Shown here: one piece after another, positions 9,123 to 19,270 of the stretch
How the letters are laid out: each line of letters starts with the position of its first letter
Numbering within the stretch: position 1 is the first letter of the stretch
Assembly: GCA_014905825.1 (NCBI GenBank)
Contig: JACGCN010000001.1
Coordinates: 4,092,001-4,156,000, forward strand
Origin: Lyophyllum atratum
Taxonomy: Eukaryota; Basidiomycota; Agaricomycetes; Agaricales; Lyophyllaceae
Direction of reading: 5' to 3'
Length of the DNA stretch: 64,000 bases
Notes under the pieces: model-generated
Database searches by the model: none
Seen by the model: only the letters and a program-made list of their open reading frames with translations
What the model was told of the DNA's origin: nothing
Program-made: the position numbers and the translations under genes

Positions 9123-10685
9123 ATGACCGGTGAACATGGCCCAAATTCCCCCAATCCTCAGCAAGGACCCGAATTTGGAACGGGAGCCCAACAAGGACCC
9201 GTGCTTCATGGACCCGGACTTACAAGGAATGCGGGACAAAGTCAGCCTGATAAACCGCCTTACGGATCCTTCTTCGGGGGAACCGGAGGAAACGCCCCCC
9301 AATCAGCTCAGCCTTCTGGAACGTCTGGAAATTCCACAGTACAGACGCCAGCCAGCTCAAGCACAACGATCCAAACTCCGAGTGTCGGAGGATCACAGCC
9401 GTTACCCATCGGATGTTCGTTCGACGTCGGTCTCGCAAAGAAGCAGGAAGAAGTCGTTGCGCAGTATAGACAAGGGGAAGTTACAAAAGCAGATGCTATC
9501 CTTACAGTCCAAGAACTCCTCGGATATTGCAAGGGAGATAATGCAACCGAAAAGAAGCTCGCGTTCGAGGAGTTCCTCTCCACTATCGAGTCAGTCGAGT
9601 TTCTCGCCAAGTGTGCTCGGCGTCGAGGAAAACGAGCTGCAGTTGGGCTATCAAACCAGGAAAAGGATGTTGGAGAAGGAAATGGAGAGAGCGGGAACCA
9701 GCCTGCCGGCGGGAATCAACCTGCCGGTCAAACCGAAGACGAAGCCATTGATGAGTTCCTCGAGCAAATGGAATCCAGAGAGAAGCGCGGAAGATCTCAC
9801 GATTCATCGGATGAGGGGGGTGAGCTTGGAGGACAAGGCATCGTCGGGGAAAGATCTAGCGGAAAGAAACGAAAGCTCAAATCGTCGGACCTTCCATGGT
9901 TCAAGGAAGAGACTGCGGCCCGAGACACAGCCCCAATTTCCTGCCAAAAAACCCAGGAACTCCTTTACACCTACGAAAGGGACCCAAATTGGGTTAGACG
10001 ACAAGTCATCATCTCAGGGATTGCACCTACCAGCATCCCTCCCGGAGAGTGGGATTCCATCATCCGTGGTACGGCCGTCAACCTCGACGCCGTGTTCAGC
10101 CAGCTGCACCACGTTCTCCCTCCTAAAGACGACCTTGGACGCGTGGGACCATGTGCAATCCGATTTTCAAATCCAGAACCTGCAAAGAAGATCCAAACGG
10201 CGAGCGACTGGACAGCTACCTGGGACGACGTCTCAGAAGCTACGATACTCGCATTCCCTCATCGCGCCAAAGAACTCAGAGAATACGGCACTTACATCCG
10301 ATCCAAATTCTCAGCCAAACAACCTTCCTCGCATCGAAAGATCATTATGCTCGACATTGCCATCCGAAATTTCGTCGCAGGGGGACAACGTCACTTGCTC
10401 ACGGATTTCCACTTGTTCCAGCGCTTCCACTCCGCCATTGTTGCCCCAGACGGGATTGAGGCCAACGGTGGAAGCAAATCAGCATCTGGTTCCGGGTCGC
10501 GTGGTCGATCATCGGCACGGAAGAGCACCAAATCTAGTTCAGAAATCTGTGAAAGGTTCAACGCCGTCGGACGCTCCTGTCCTTACCCAACCACCTGCCG
10601 TTTCACGCACACCTGTAAGCGGTGTGGTTCATCGGGGCACGGCGAGCGCGACTGCGTCAAGGACGGACGCGATTCACGGAGCTAG
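9123..10685 (+). CDS. Ngaro-like Gag protein with Cys/His zinc motifs
   Basis: A 520-codon frame from ATG 9123, 60 bp after A1. The N-terminal half is Gly/Gln/Ser-rich. A central region has a coiled-coil-like charged stretch. The C-terminus carries a CCCH-like motif (CPYPTTCRFTHTCKRC) running into a CCHC knuckle (CKRCGSSGHGERDC), which together mark it as a nucleic-acid-binding Gag. Almost the whole gene is overlapped in the +1 frame by the open N-terminal extension of the RT frame (from 9136). ATG 9123 is only 13 nt before the RT-frame ATG, so both could be reached by leaky scanning; frameshifting near 10685 is the alternative. Confidence 0.8.
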   Translation: MTGEHGPNSPNPQQGPEFGTGAQQGPVLHGPGLTRNAGQSQPDKPPYGSFFGGTGGNAPQSAQPSGTSGNSTVQTPASSSTTIQTPSVGGSQPLPIGCSFDVGLAKKQEEVVAQYRQGEVTKADAILTVQELLGYCKGDNATEKKLAFEEFLSTIESVEFLAKCARRRGKRAAVGLSNQEKDVGEGNGESGNQPAGGNQPAGQTEDEAIDEFLEQMESREKRGRSHDSSDEGGELGGQGIVGERSSGKKRKLKSSDLPWFKEETAARDTAPISCQKTQELLYTYERDPNWVRRQVIISGIAPTSIPPGEWDSIIRGTAVNLDAVFSQLHHVLPPKDDLGRVGPCAIRFSNPEPAKKIQTASDWTATWDDVSEATILAFPHRAKELREYGTYIRSKFSAKQPSSHRKIIMLDIAIRNFVAGGQRHLLTDFHLFQRFHSAIVAPDGIEANGGSKSASGSGSRGRSSARKSTKSSSEICERFNAVGRSCPYPTTCRFTHTCKRCGSSGHGERDCVKDGRDSRS

Positions 10686-12504
10686 GCCTAAATATCTCCG
10701 TTATAACTTATGGCACGACGACGACACCCTTTCTTATTCCACCGCTGAATGGACAGAGCACGCTCGACCTCTACCATCTCCACCTTTATCTGAGCTTGCG
10801 AACCCCGTCGTTTCAAAGACTATTGCCGACAACCCGTCACTCTTCGCCATTGTTACACCAATTAAAGTCGACGTTTTCGAACGTTTGCTGTCCACGCATC
10901 CAAATCGCCCTTTCGTCGCTTCTGTATGCCGCGGTCTTCGAGATGGGTTCTGGCCATGGGCCGATACCAATTTCGGATCTTATCCCGACACTGTGGACGA
11001 GTCTTTCCCCACACCGGTCGACGTCATTGAGGCCAATTTCCTTCGGGACCAGCGTGATACAGAACTAAAGAAGGGACGTTTCTCGCCTTCTTTTGGGACG
11101 GAACTCTTTCCTGGGATGTATAGCATGCCCATCCATGGCGTCCCTAAGTCCGACTCCACTGATCTTCGTATGGTTACCAATCAGTCGGCAGGGCGTTACT
11201 CACTCAATTCGATGATCCCTCGTGATCGCATTCGAGGGTATCCCTTGGATAACATGCGTCACCTCGGCGACGAATTGCTATACATGCGCCACACTTTCCC
11301 CGACACCGTCTTCACCTTATTCAAGTCCGACGTCGCTGAGGCGTATCGTCTCATGCCTGTCCATCCTTTTTGGCAGATTAAGCAGATTAATACCATTGAC
11401 GGTCAACGATATGTCGACCGTTGCAATGCGTTTGGTGGGAGGGGCTCTGGGTGCATTTGGATAGCGTTCATGGGTCTCGTGGTCTGGATTGCTCGCTACG
11501 TCCGACTTATTGAATTTCTCCTCGCCTATTCTGATGACAATTTCGCCCCGTGTAAACTCGACGACGTCGCCTTCTACCCCCCTTACAACAAACTCCTACC
11601 AGCGAATCAGCGTGACTTGCTTCTCCTCTGGGACGAGCTCGGCATTCCTCACAAGGAACACAAGCAGGTTCACGGTTCCCCTCTGACCATCATCGGCATC
11701 TCCGTCGACCCGAACTCCTTCTCGTTAACACTTCCTCCGGAGAAGAAGATTGATCTCCTGAAGGAAATCGAGAAATTCACGGACTATACGGACCGGAAGA
11801 ATCCTCGGTTCGCCCTGAAGATCTGGCAGCGTCTTTCGGGCTGGCTGAACTGGAGTTTCAATGTCTTCCCGCTCCTCCGTCCTTCCCTCTCCAACGTCTA
11901 CGCTAAAATCAACTCGAAAACTGCCCAGGGTCAACTCATTCGTGTGAATGGCCTCGTTCGTGCAGACCTTAACTGGGCGGCGCACCACATCGCCCAGTCT
12001 TCTGGGGTCCATCTCATCTCCGCCATAGACTGGTCCATCGACGACGCTAACATGTTCGTCTATTGCGACGCATGTTTAGATGGCATGGGCTTTTGGTTCC
12101 CCGCCCAAAATGTAGCGTTCTACGCTCCTGTCCCTACCAACCCTCCCAGCGACTGCATCTTCTTCTTCGAAGCGTTCTGCGTCGCTTGCGCTCTCCATGA
12201 AGCCTCGCGTTGGCCGGACAAGCCGATGCGTCTTGTCATTTACACCGATAGCACCAACACCGTCTCCATTTTCAACTCCTTCCATGCACTCCCCAGCTAC
12301 AACCCTATCTTAAAATTTGCCGTCGACATCCTCCTCCGTACCTCTCACCAACTTCGCGTTGTCCACATCCCTGGCCGTGAAAACCTCGTCGCGGACGCGC
12401 TTTCTCGCTTCCAGTTTGACAAGGCTAGAGACCTTCATCCCGGTCTATATATTAAGGATGACTTTACACCCCCTCACGAGTTGCTGGGGCCGTACAAAAA
12501 ATGA
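9136..12504 (+). CDS. Ngaro-like reverse transcriptase-RNase H
   Basis: An open frame of 1,122 codons from ATG 9136 to TGA 12504. Residues 1 to about 516 overlap gag in another frame and are Ser/Arg/Pro-rich with no known domain. From about residue 600 the DIRS/Ngaro-type RT core appears: VPKSDSTDLRMVTNQS, FKSDVAEAYRLMPVHP and the catalytic LAYSDDN block. RNase H motifs follow (VYCDACLDGMGFW, then YTDSTNT, ending HIPGRENLVADALS). There is no integrase, as expected for tyrosine-recombinase elements. The stop codon overlaps the recombinase ATG (ATGA at 12501-12504), which suggests coupled termination-reinitiation. Where RT translation really begins is open; the 516-codon stretch shared with gag is the unusual part. 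Confidence 0.85.
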   Translation: MAQIPPILSKDPNLEREPNKDPCFMDPDLQGMRDKVSLINRLTDPSSGEPEETPPNQLSLLERLEIPQYRRQPAQAQRSKLRVSEDHSRYPSDVRSTSVSQRSRKKSLRSIDKGKLQKQMLSLQSKNSSDIAREIMQPKRSSRSRSSSPLSSQSSFSPSVLGVEENELQLGYQTRKRMLEKEMERAGTSLPAGINLPVKPKTKPLMSSSSKWNPERSAEDLTIHRMRGVSLEDKASSGKDLAERNESSNRRTFHGSRKRLRPETQPQFPAKKPRNSFTPTKGTQIGLDDKSSSQGLHLPASLPESGIPSSVVRPSTSTPCSASCTTFSLLKTTLDAWDHVQSDFQIQNLQRRSKRRATGQLPGTTSQKLRYSHSLIAPKNSENTALTSDPNSQPNNLPRIERSLCSTLPSEISSQGDNVTCSRISTCSSASTPPLLPQTGLRPTVEANQHLVPGRVVDHRHGRAPNLVQKSVKGSTPSDAPVLTQPPAVSRTPVSGVVHRGTASATASRTDAIHGARPKYLRYNLWHDDDTLSYSTAEWTEHARPLPSPPLSELANPVVSKTIADNPSLFAIVTPIKVDVFERLLSTHPNRPFVASVCRGLRDGFWPWADTNFGSYPDTVDESFPTPVDVIEANFLRDQRDTELKKGRFSPSFGTELFPGMYSMPIHGVPKSDSTDLRMVTNQSAGRYSLNSMIPRDRIRGYPLDNMRHLGDELLYMRHTFPDTVFTLFKSDVAEAYRLMPVHPFWQIKQINTIDGQRYVDRCNAFGGRGSGCIWIAFMGLVVWIARYVRLIEFLLAYSDDNFAPCKLDDVAFYPPYNKLLPANQRDLLLLWDELGIPHKEHKQVHGSPLTIIGISVDPNSFSLTLPPEKKIDLLKEIEKFTDYTDRKNPRFALKIWQRLSGWLNWSFNVFPLLRPSLSNVYAKINSKTAQGQLIRVNGLVRADLNWAAHHIAQSSGVHLISAIDWSIDDANMFVYCDACLDGMGFWFPAQNVAFYAPVPTNPPSDCIFFFEAFCVACALHEASRWPDKPMRLVIYTDSTNTVSIFNSFHALPSYNPILKFAVDILLRTSHQLRVVHIPGRENLVADALSRFQFDKARDLHPGLYIKDDFTPPHELLGPYKK

Positions 12505-13453
12505 ACTTGGAACCCATTCGCTCTCGCCAGCCCCTTCGGGCGGCGTGGAGCCGCGAGCGTCTTGTTCGCGAACGTGCTATTGCGCTCGGTCAGGCTATTG
12601 ACAACTCCACCGAGCGCAATTACAATTCGGCCCTTAATTCTTATCTCGAATTCATTTGCATTCACTTCTTCCCCCTCGATCCCACCCCCGACACTCTCAG
12701 TTTCTTCACTGTCTTCATGTGCCATCACATCCGTCCTACTTCCGTCGGCACTTACTTATCCGGCATATGCAACCAACTCGAGCCGTTCTTCCCTCGCATT
12801 CGGGAAAATCGTAACTCTGCTTTAGTTTCTCGTACTCTCACAGGTTGCCTGCGTCTTCGTGGTTCACCCACCTCTCGCAAGCGTGCCCTCACCGTCGAAG
12901 ACCTCGACGTCGTCAAAGCTCATTACTCCAATTCCCAAGACCACGACGACTTGCTATTCGTCGCCATGCTCTTCACCGGCTTCTTCGGCCTCCTTCGTTT
13001 GGGCGAAATGGCTTATTCCGACAACGTTGCGCTTCGGGATCCTCGCAAAGCCATAAGGCCGACAAGTTCTTCGAAGGCAACTGGATTGTTATTCTCAAGG
13101 ACGCTTCCTCCCGCGACCCCTTATCCGTTTTCTCCAACTACCTCCGCTCTCGCGATTTCCACCTCCCTTTCAGCACCGCGCTTTGGCTTCGACAGGACGG
13201 CCAAGTACCCACCCGTTCTTGGTTCATCACTCGGCTTCGCCGGTTTTTCGACACTGACGTTGGCGGCCAATCCATGCGCGCGGGCGGCGCGACTTCACTT
13301 GCTGCGAATGGAGTCCCTCCTTCCATCATTCAGGGTGTTGGGCGCTGGTCCTCGGAATCCTTCCGAATCTATATCAGAAAAAGCCCCGTCCTTCTCCAGG
13401 CCATGATCTTCTCCAGAACGACTCATTCTGAATCCCCCTTCGTCTACGACTAA
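12501..13453 (+). pseudogene. Ngaro-like tyrosine recombinase, frame broken by a small deletion
   Basis: The frame from ATG 12501 encodes the N-terminal SAM-like helices and the first half of the catalytic domain with the first catalytic Arg (LLRLGEMAY). Near 13053 the protein jumps to another frame (KADKFFEGN onward), which continues to TAA 13453. About 20 residues expected between DPRKAIR and KADKFF are missing, so the break is best explained by a short deletion plus frameshift. The distal part holds the second Arg (SMRAGGAT), GRWSSESF and the Tyr in RIYIRKSP. The position usually His in H-x-x-R reads Gln here (GGQSMR). The recombinase of this copy should be inactive; the ORF before it is intact. 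Confidence 0.85.
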
Positions 13454-13510
13454 TTCCACCTCTCTTTTCTGCCATAATTTCCTTAATTCGCGTCGTCTTC
13501 CGTCGCCGCC

Positions 13511-13603
13511 TCAAAAGTACCTCTATCAAAAGTACCTCCACCTACGCCTCCAACTTGTCGTCTGCGCCTACACCTCAAAAGTATCGCTTACATCTCAAAA
13601 GTA
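13511..13603 (+). repeat. Four TCAAAAGTA motifs
   Basis: Copies at 13511, 13526, 13575 and 13595, spaced 15, 49 and 20 bp, in the untranslated region between the recombinase and B1 (13454-13740), which otherwise holds nothing recognisable. Confidence 0.7.
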
Positions 13604-13740
13604 TCACTAGCTACGTACTTTTCCCCTCCTCCTTTTACATCCCCCTCCTTAATTTCCTCCATCCCTTAATTTCTTTCTTATTTATTTTCCTTGTATTTTT
13701 AAATCACTCCTCACATCGTCCCTCATCTCCATAGTACCTT

Positions 13741-13875
13741 AGCCCTACCGTGATACAAATACAATTTCACTTTTGATCGGGCGCGGGCAGGCTACAAAGT
13801 CGCCCTGCGCCCTGATCCTCCTATTCATACTGTCCATCAGTTTTCGTTGCGCCTCAAGCACCCACAGTTCATTGG
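13741..13875 (+). repeat. Ngaro-like repeat B1
   Basis: 135 bp that recur as B2, which is interrupted at its base 63 by gypsy A. It ends ..TTCATTGG directly against A2. Confidence 0.9.
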
Positions 13876-14123
13876 TCGAGTTTAGACTAGGTTTACGCAA
13901 GTCCAATGAACGCGCAAGGGTCTGGTCTCAAGCAACGCCCCCACATAACACGTACAAACGCGACTCTCGCGTTTTGGGGTATGGTCGCGATCGATGGGTG
14001 GTGCGATCGTGTTTGAGACCTTCACCTAGAGAAAAGGGAGACGTCAGATGAGACATTCCCCCCGGGGTTCTCTTCGTGATTGTTCCTCCCTTTTTCTCGG
14101 TGAGCTCTAACACTTTCCTCACG
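13876..14123 (+). repeat. Ngaro-like repeat A2
   Basis: Second 248-bp copy of A1; starts TCGAGTTTAGAC and ends CTTTCCTCACG. Confidence 0.92.
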
Positions 14124-14243
14124 GGAGGAACTCGTTCATTGATTGTTCCTCCCTATGTACTCAGTCACAGAGCCTTGCATGCTCTTTCTGTCTCCCACCC
14201 ACCCACATGCCTGTTTTTCGTGACATTACTTTGTATCCGTAAC

Positions 14244-14306
14244 AGCCCTACCGTGATACAAATACAATTTCACTTTTGATCGGGCGCGGGCAGGCTACAA
14301 AGTCGC
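14244..14306 (+). repeat. Ngaro-like repeat B2, left part
   Basis: First 63 bp of B2, ending in GTCGC (14302-14306), the target duplication of gypsy A. Confidence 0.9.
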
Positions 14307-14686
14307 TGTCGCGGTTCCGTGACCGTCACCCGACGTGCCGATCATCGAATGGACTGAAGCATTGTACCTCGTAACATTCAACTACTCCCTACATGATAGA
14401 ACACGTACAGTCTTCCCTTAAGAAGTGTTCTAGCTTTCATCCATACTCCTACCTTCTCTTCTCGTATCTTCCCTTACTTACATTTGGCTTCCCCTGATTA
14501 TTTTCCATTCAACACCAGTAGCTTACTTATCATTCATATCCATTACCTATAAGTACAGCTAGCCAACACGATGTACAATAGCGATACTCGAATACAGTGG
14601 CTTTACACCAGTTATTCCCAGTGTCCTCATACCATTTTCCCTCGTGTGCCGGAACTCAGACCGTTACCAGTCACGCTTCCGCCACA
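14307..14686 (+). repeat. Gypsy A 5' LTR
   Basis: 380 bp, TG..CA ends, matching 33329-33708. A TATAAGTA (14548) is a candidate TATA element. No obvious tRNA-complementary TGG primer site follows the LTR. Confidence 0.93.
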
Positions 14687-14815
14687 TATTTTTAACTCTA
14701 CAAACCACTCTATTCTCTAAAAAACTCTCGAATCTCTATCGTCGTTGCCTACCCGGAACCCTCCTCGTCTGATCAACAAGGACACCCGACTCAACGACGA
14801 ATTTTTTCCATCAGT

Positions 14816-17800
14816 ATGTCTTCAATCCGTTATAACCTTCGTCTCCGCCCATCCGCCGTCGCCTCCACCGGTAACACGTTGGAGACGGGCATTTCCCCCG
14901 TCGCTGAGTCTTTTGCCGAGGTCAATACGAACGATGTCAATTCCGTCCTGGACGCATCGGAGCTTTCTGAAGCCCCCGTATCCGAGAAGGCCCCTGCTAG
15001 GTCCTACAGCAGTGTGGTCGCCTCGAGTCCCGGCGCTTCACCGCCGCGTAGCCCTCGTCTTGAGGAGAACCAGCATACCGTTCCTAACTTGAACGATATC
15101 TTGGCGGAACGTGCCAGGCGCGCTATGATGTCGTGGGATGAGACTCGCGAGGAAGAACGTCGCCAAGCTGAAGCCGTTGCCAAGCTGGGCCGTCCCCTCC
15201 ACGCCGATGGCGGTGAATGGTTCACCGTCTCCCGTCGTCGACCCCGGGCTAGAAGCCTGGGAGAAAACGGTCAGCTATCGGAATCACAAGCTGACACCGT
15301 CAGAAGGGCCGCAGGGAATCTTACCTCGGCCCAGAACGACTTGCTCCGAAAACGCGAGCAAGCCACGCGGACCCACGCTCGGGCCAATGAGCGTCCCGCG
15401 TCCCGAGGAGAAGGCCCCTCCAAGGGAAAGAATATAGACCCCACGAATTGGGGTGCCGCCGGAATTCCCGCCGAGGAATTAAATTCCGCAGCACAACAGG
15501 CAGCCTTAGACGAGTACGCGTCGAGAGAGGCCACTCCTGTTGAACAAGTACCTGTGAATGTAACGTCATCTGCTATAATTGAAACAGAGTTACGAAATGA
15601 GCTTGAAAGTTTACGAGCTGAATTAAAGATGTTAAGAAAGCAGAAGTCGCGCAAACAAGCAAAGGAGTCTAAGACTAAGGAACGCGCGCATAACGAAAAG
15701 GAAATGCGTCCTAGCACGCAGATAGCTGCTAAAAGCTTCCTGGGCAAGGCCTTCGAGAACGTCGAGAATACTAAGAGACGCCGCAAGGCAGATACAGATT
15801 CGGATAAGTCGTCGTCAAGCTCCTCGAGCTCAGAATCGGATGATGGAGCGGGTTCCCCTCCTTCGGATGGTTCTGATTCGTCAAGCAACGATGATGATTC
15901 GTCCTCGCCGTCTGACTCGTCCATTAGTAGTGAGCCGGCTAGAAGACGCAAGAAGAAGTCTTCGAAAAGGAAGCATAAGAATTCCAAACGAACCTTGATT
16001 CGGCCGACTCCACCCGAGAAATACAAGGGTGTGGCCGACACACAAGTGTTTCACAGATTCCTGACCCAAAGCACAGCCTATGTTACCGACGGCCGTGTTG
16101 CTCCCAAACGCCACGTAGCCATAATCGCGAACTTCCTCGAGGAGAAGGCGTATACCTTCTACACGCGTGAGGTATCATACAACCCCGAGAAGTGGAAACT
16201 ACGCACCTTCTTTGAGAAGTTGTTCGACTATTGTTTTCCCGTAGACTTCAGGTCCCAACAACGCAAGAAGCTGAAACGTTGCTATCAGAACGAGCGTAGC
16301 GTCAAGGAATTTGTGTCTGACCTCAATGAACTGTTCACCACCATTGGTTTCGCCGATAAGAGAGAGCGCGTCAACAAGTTGTGGTATGGTTTGAGACCGG
16401 CACTCCAGAAAGCGCTTTGGAAGGATCGTTTGAATCCTGAGACCTCGAAGTGGGCAGCCGTAGTTAAAGCTGCTGAGATTAATGAGATAGCAGAGGCTGT
16501 CGAAGTTGGTCCGCAAAGGTCTGCAAAGAAGTCGGACAGTGGCCCGGTCAGCAATGGCGGTGTGAGCTCAAAGGGTGCCCATCAATATCAGTCAGGACGT
16601 CGATATCAGTCAAATAAACCCGATGATCGTGATGGCATTCCCAAGAGTGAACATTCACGTTCGAACGAGACAGGAGCTAACAAGCCTAGCTCAGGCGGCC
16701 AGAAATATGACTCGAGGACAAAACCAAATGTGTCGGGACCCAGGCACAATGATAATCGATCACGTCCAAATCTCACTCAGAAACAGAAAGACGAATTGCG
16801 AGCACAGAATAAGTGCTTCAACTGTGGAGAGACCGGACATGTGTCAAGAAATTGCCCTCTCAACCAGAACGTTACATCGAAAACTAACGGACCACCCGGT
16901 ATGATCTCCAACTTCAGTATGGAGATGATCGAAGATACGGAACGTCTTCGAAGCCTTGCCAATACCACACAAGCTATTGATTCCCTAGAACTCGGAATGA
17001 TGGGGCCGCACAATGATATCGAGTCCCATGATTCAGAGAAGCGGTACAAAGGGAAGCGCTACCAGAGGTGCATGGGTGACCCACTAGCATGTAGAGCGGT
17101 GGAAGAACTCACCGTCGATCAGCCCTATCCAGGAGATCACGGTCCTGTAATGGAGGATCGATTCTTCGTCTATCGAGTGGAGGGCGGGTGTCACCTTATC
17201 ATGGACCACATGCGCGACACTGATTGGGACTTCGAGGACATCTTCATCCCAAGTGGTTTCCTGGAGAACGGGGCATTCGACGTGGGCCTGTGGTACTCTA
17301 AACAGTTAGCCCGAATTCACAACAAATTGGGAGATGATGCCTACTGGAAAGTCCCGCGCGATCGTGAATACGAGCCGGTCCGAAATCCTTTGGAGGTCAG
17401 GGCTGAGAAAGTCCTCATGTCCGGCGTGCCCTACCCCGGTGATGAGATCAACGCCGGCGAGTGGGGTCCAACGCGATTCGAGGTGTGGCAGGATCACACC
17501 AACACGGATTTGCATTGCGTATATGACAAAGCCCTCGATTTCCATCGAGCAATCCCTACTGATTGCCTAAGAAACGAAAGATTCAATATCGTAGGATGGT
17601 ATTGGAAACAGTTACAACACGCTTACCTGCGCATACACGCCGCGTTCGAGCCAGAATACGCGGAACCCTACAGCGTGCGCAGCCTCGAGGAAATTCCTGA
17701 GGAAGAGAACGAGCTTGAATGGGTGGAATTAATCAACGGAGTTATTGACGAGGTGGAAACCCCGCTGCGGATCTCCCTTGCCGAAAATGATTTTGGATTC

Positions 17801-18690
17801 CACATAATTGAGCTATTTGGCCAACAGATCCGACCAGGTACCCTACCCGCTATTCAGCGAAATACTGTGATAACGCGGGATGCGAGTCGAACGATCCCAA
17901 GACCTATCGTCATAGTGGTATCAGTCAACGGACACCCTGCCCGGGCTCTCATCGATTCCGGGTCCCTCAGTGATTTCATGTCGACAAACCTAGCCCAACA
18001 GCTGGGAGTTGAGAAGGTGCAACTTGAAAAGCCGTTGGTGGTACAGTTGGCTGTCCAAGGGTCACGGTCGAAGGTCAACTTTGGAGGGCGGGTAAAATTT
18101 GCTTACCAGGAAATCGAGGAAGAAAGATACTTTGATATCTGTAACATCTCGAGTTACGACATCATCCTAGGCACCCCGTTCCTGTTCCAACACAAGGTCA
18201 CCTATGGCATAAATCCTCCCCGTGTCGTGATAGGTGCTCCGCAGGCCGTGCCATTGCGAGGGGACGGAACAGTGACATTGGCCTCAAGGGCGATGGAGGT
18301 CTATAACGAAAGTCTAGACAGCGTAAGACATCAGCTCATGGACTACGCAGAGGCTATCTGTTGTGACAACATCGCGGACATGGAGTTCCCACCGTTGAGG
18401 GCCATCAATCACAGAATCCCGCTCAAGGATGAATCGAAGGTGTATCATTGGCGCCCATCTAAATGCCCAGAAGCGTTAAGGAAGCAGTGGCATGAGAAAA
18501 AGGACGCCTACCTGAAGACTGGTCGGTGGGAGATGTCGACTGCATCAAGCTCCGCACCTATGATGTTCCTTTACAAACCGGGTACAGATAAAATGAGGTC
18601 AGTCTACGACCTTCGTGAAAGGAACGACAACACTGACAAGGTAGCTTCCCCGCTCCCAGTCATGGATGCCGTTCTACGACGTGCCGCTGC
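14816..18690 (+). CDS. Gypsy A Gag-Pol, part 1 (Gag, protease, start of RT)
   Basis: From ATG 14816, 129 bp after the LTR. A disordered N-terminus is followed by a Lys-rich coiled coil (about residues 255-290), a Ser/Asp-rich tract and the Gag core (about 400-560, including PEKYKGVADTQVFHRFL). Then come a CCHC knuckle (CFNCGETGHVSRNC), a long acidic linker, a retropepsin-like protease (ALIDSGSLSDF) and the first RT blocks (GTDKMRSVYDLRERND). Gypsy B is inserted after base 18690, within the codon for an Ala. The frame continues exactly at 29083 once the insertion and one copy of GCTGC are removed. Confidence 0.92.
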
Positions 18691-19049
18691 TGTTGTAGTA
18701 CATCGCTATATTTACTCGGTCTCTCTTAACTAACATCGATTATCTTTTTTCTTTTACCTTTGATTACCATTTACCTGTAGTAAAGTCTCACTCACGCTAC
18801 ATACATATCATTCAACTGATATGATTCTATTTTAATAAAGTTCAACGGATCTACGAACGAGATTCTCGGAACGCTGCGTCGGATGCCTAAACCGTTGATG
18901 GCAAACAGGTCGTTGCCAAACAAACAACGGCATCGGCATTCGAACATCCGAAGCAGCGGTAAGTACCGAGAATCATCGTGAAGTCAACTACAAGGCCCTC
19001 AACCGTTTGAGAACCTTGAAGAATGTTCTAGAAGTAGATTAGATACTTG

Positions 19050-19058
19050 TATATATAG
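19050..19058 (+). promoter_or_regulatory. TATA box of gypsy B LTR
   Basis: TATATATAG in the 5' LTR; it would start transcription near 19080, placing the three-hairpin region in the RNA leader. Confidence 0.6.
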
Positions 19059-19154
19059 CATATAGCATCAAGGGAACGAGGATAACTTCTTTAACCCGTA
19101 CTATCACTGTGTGAATAAGATTCTAAGTTAGAAACTTGAAATCAACCTCAGAAA

Positions 19155-19270
19155 GATCCTAACAATAAGGCTTCGCGCTATTGATAGATCTTAAGACTAC
19201 GAATATCAAAGCTCCGCGCTGATATTCATAGCCAAATCCCGAAGACCAAAGCCCCGCGCTGGCCTTCGAG
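19155..19270 (+). other. Three consecutive hairpins with a conserved 11-nt loop
   Basis: Loops AGGCTTCGCGC (19168-19178), AAGCTCCGCGC (19209-19219) and AAGCCCCGCGC (19249-19259) are each closed by a different stem: CAATA/TATTG, GAATATCA/TGATATTC and GAAGACCA/TGGCCTTC. The same array is at 28781-28896 in the 3' LTR. Conserved loop with varied but complementary stems argues for a structural RNA signal. Confidence 0.7.

Noticed and set aside
15271..16041. 256-aa minus frame inside gypsy A gag
   Set aside because: Acidic/Leu/Ser shadow of the Ser/Lys-rich gag frame, no independent support.
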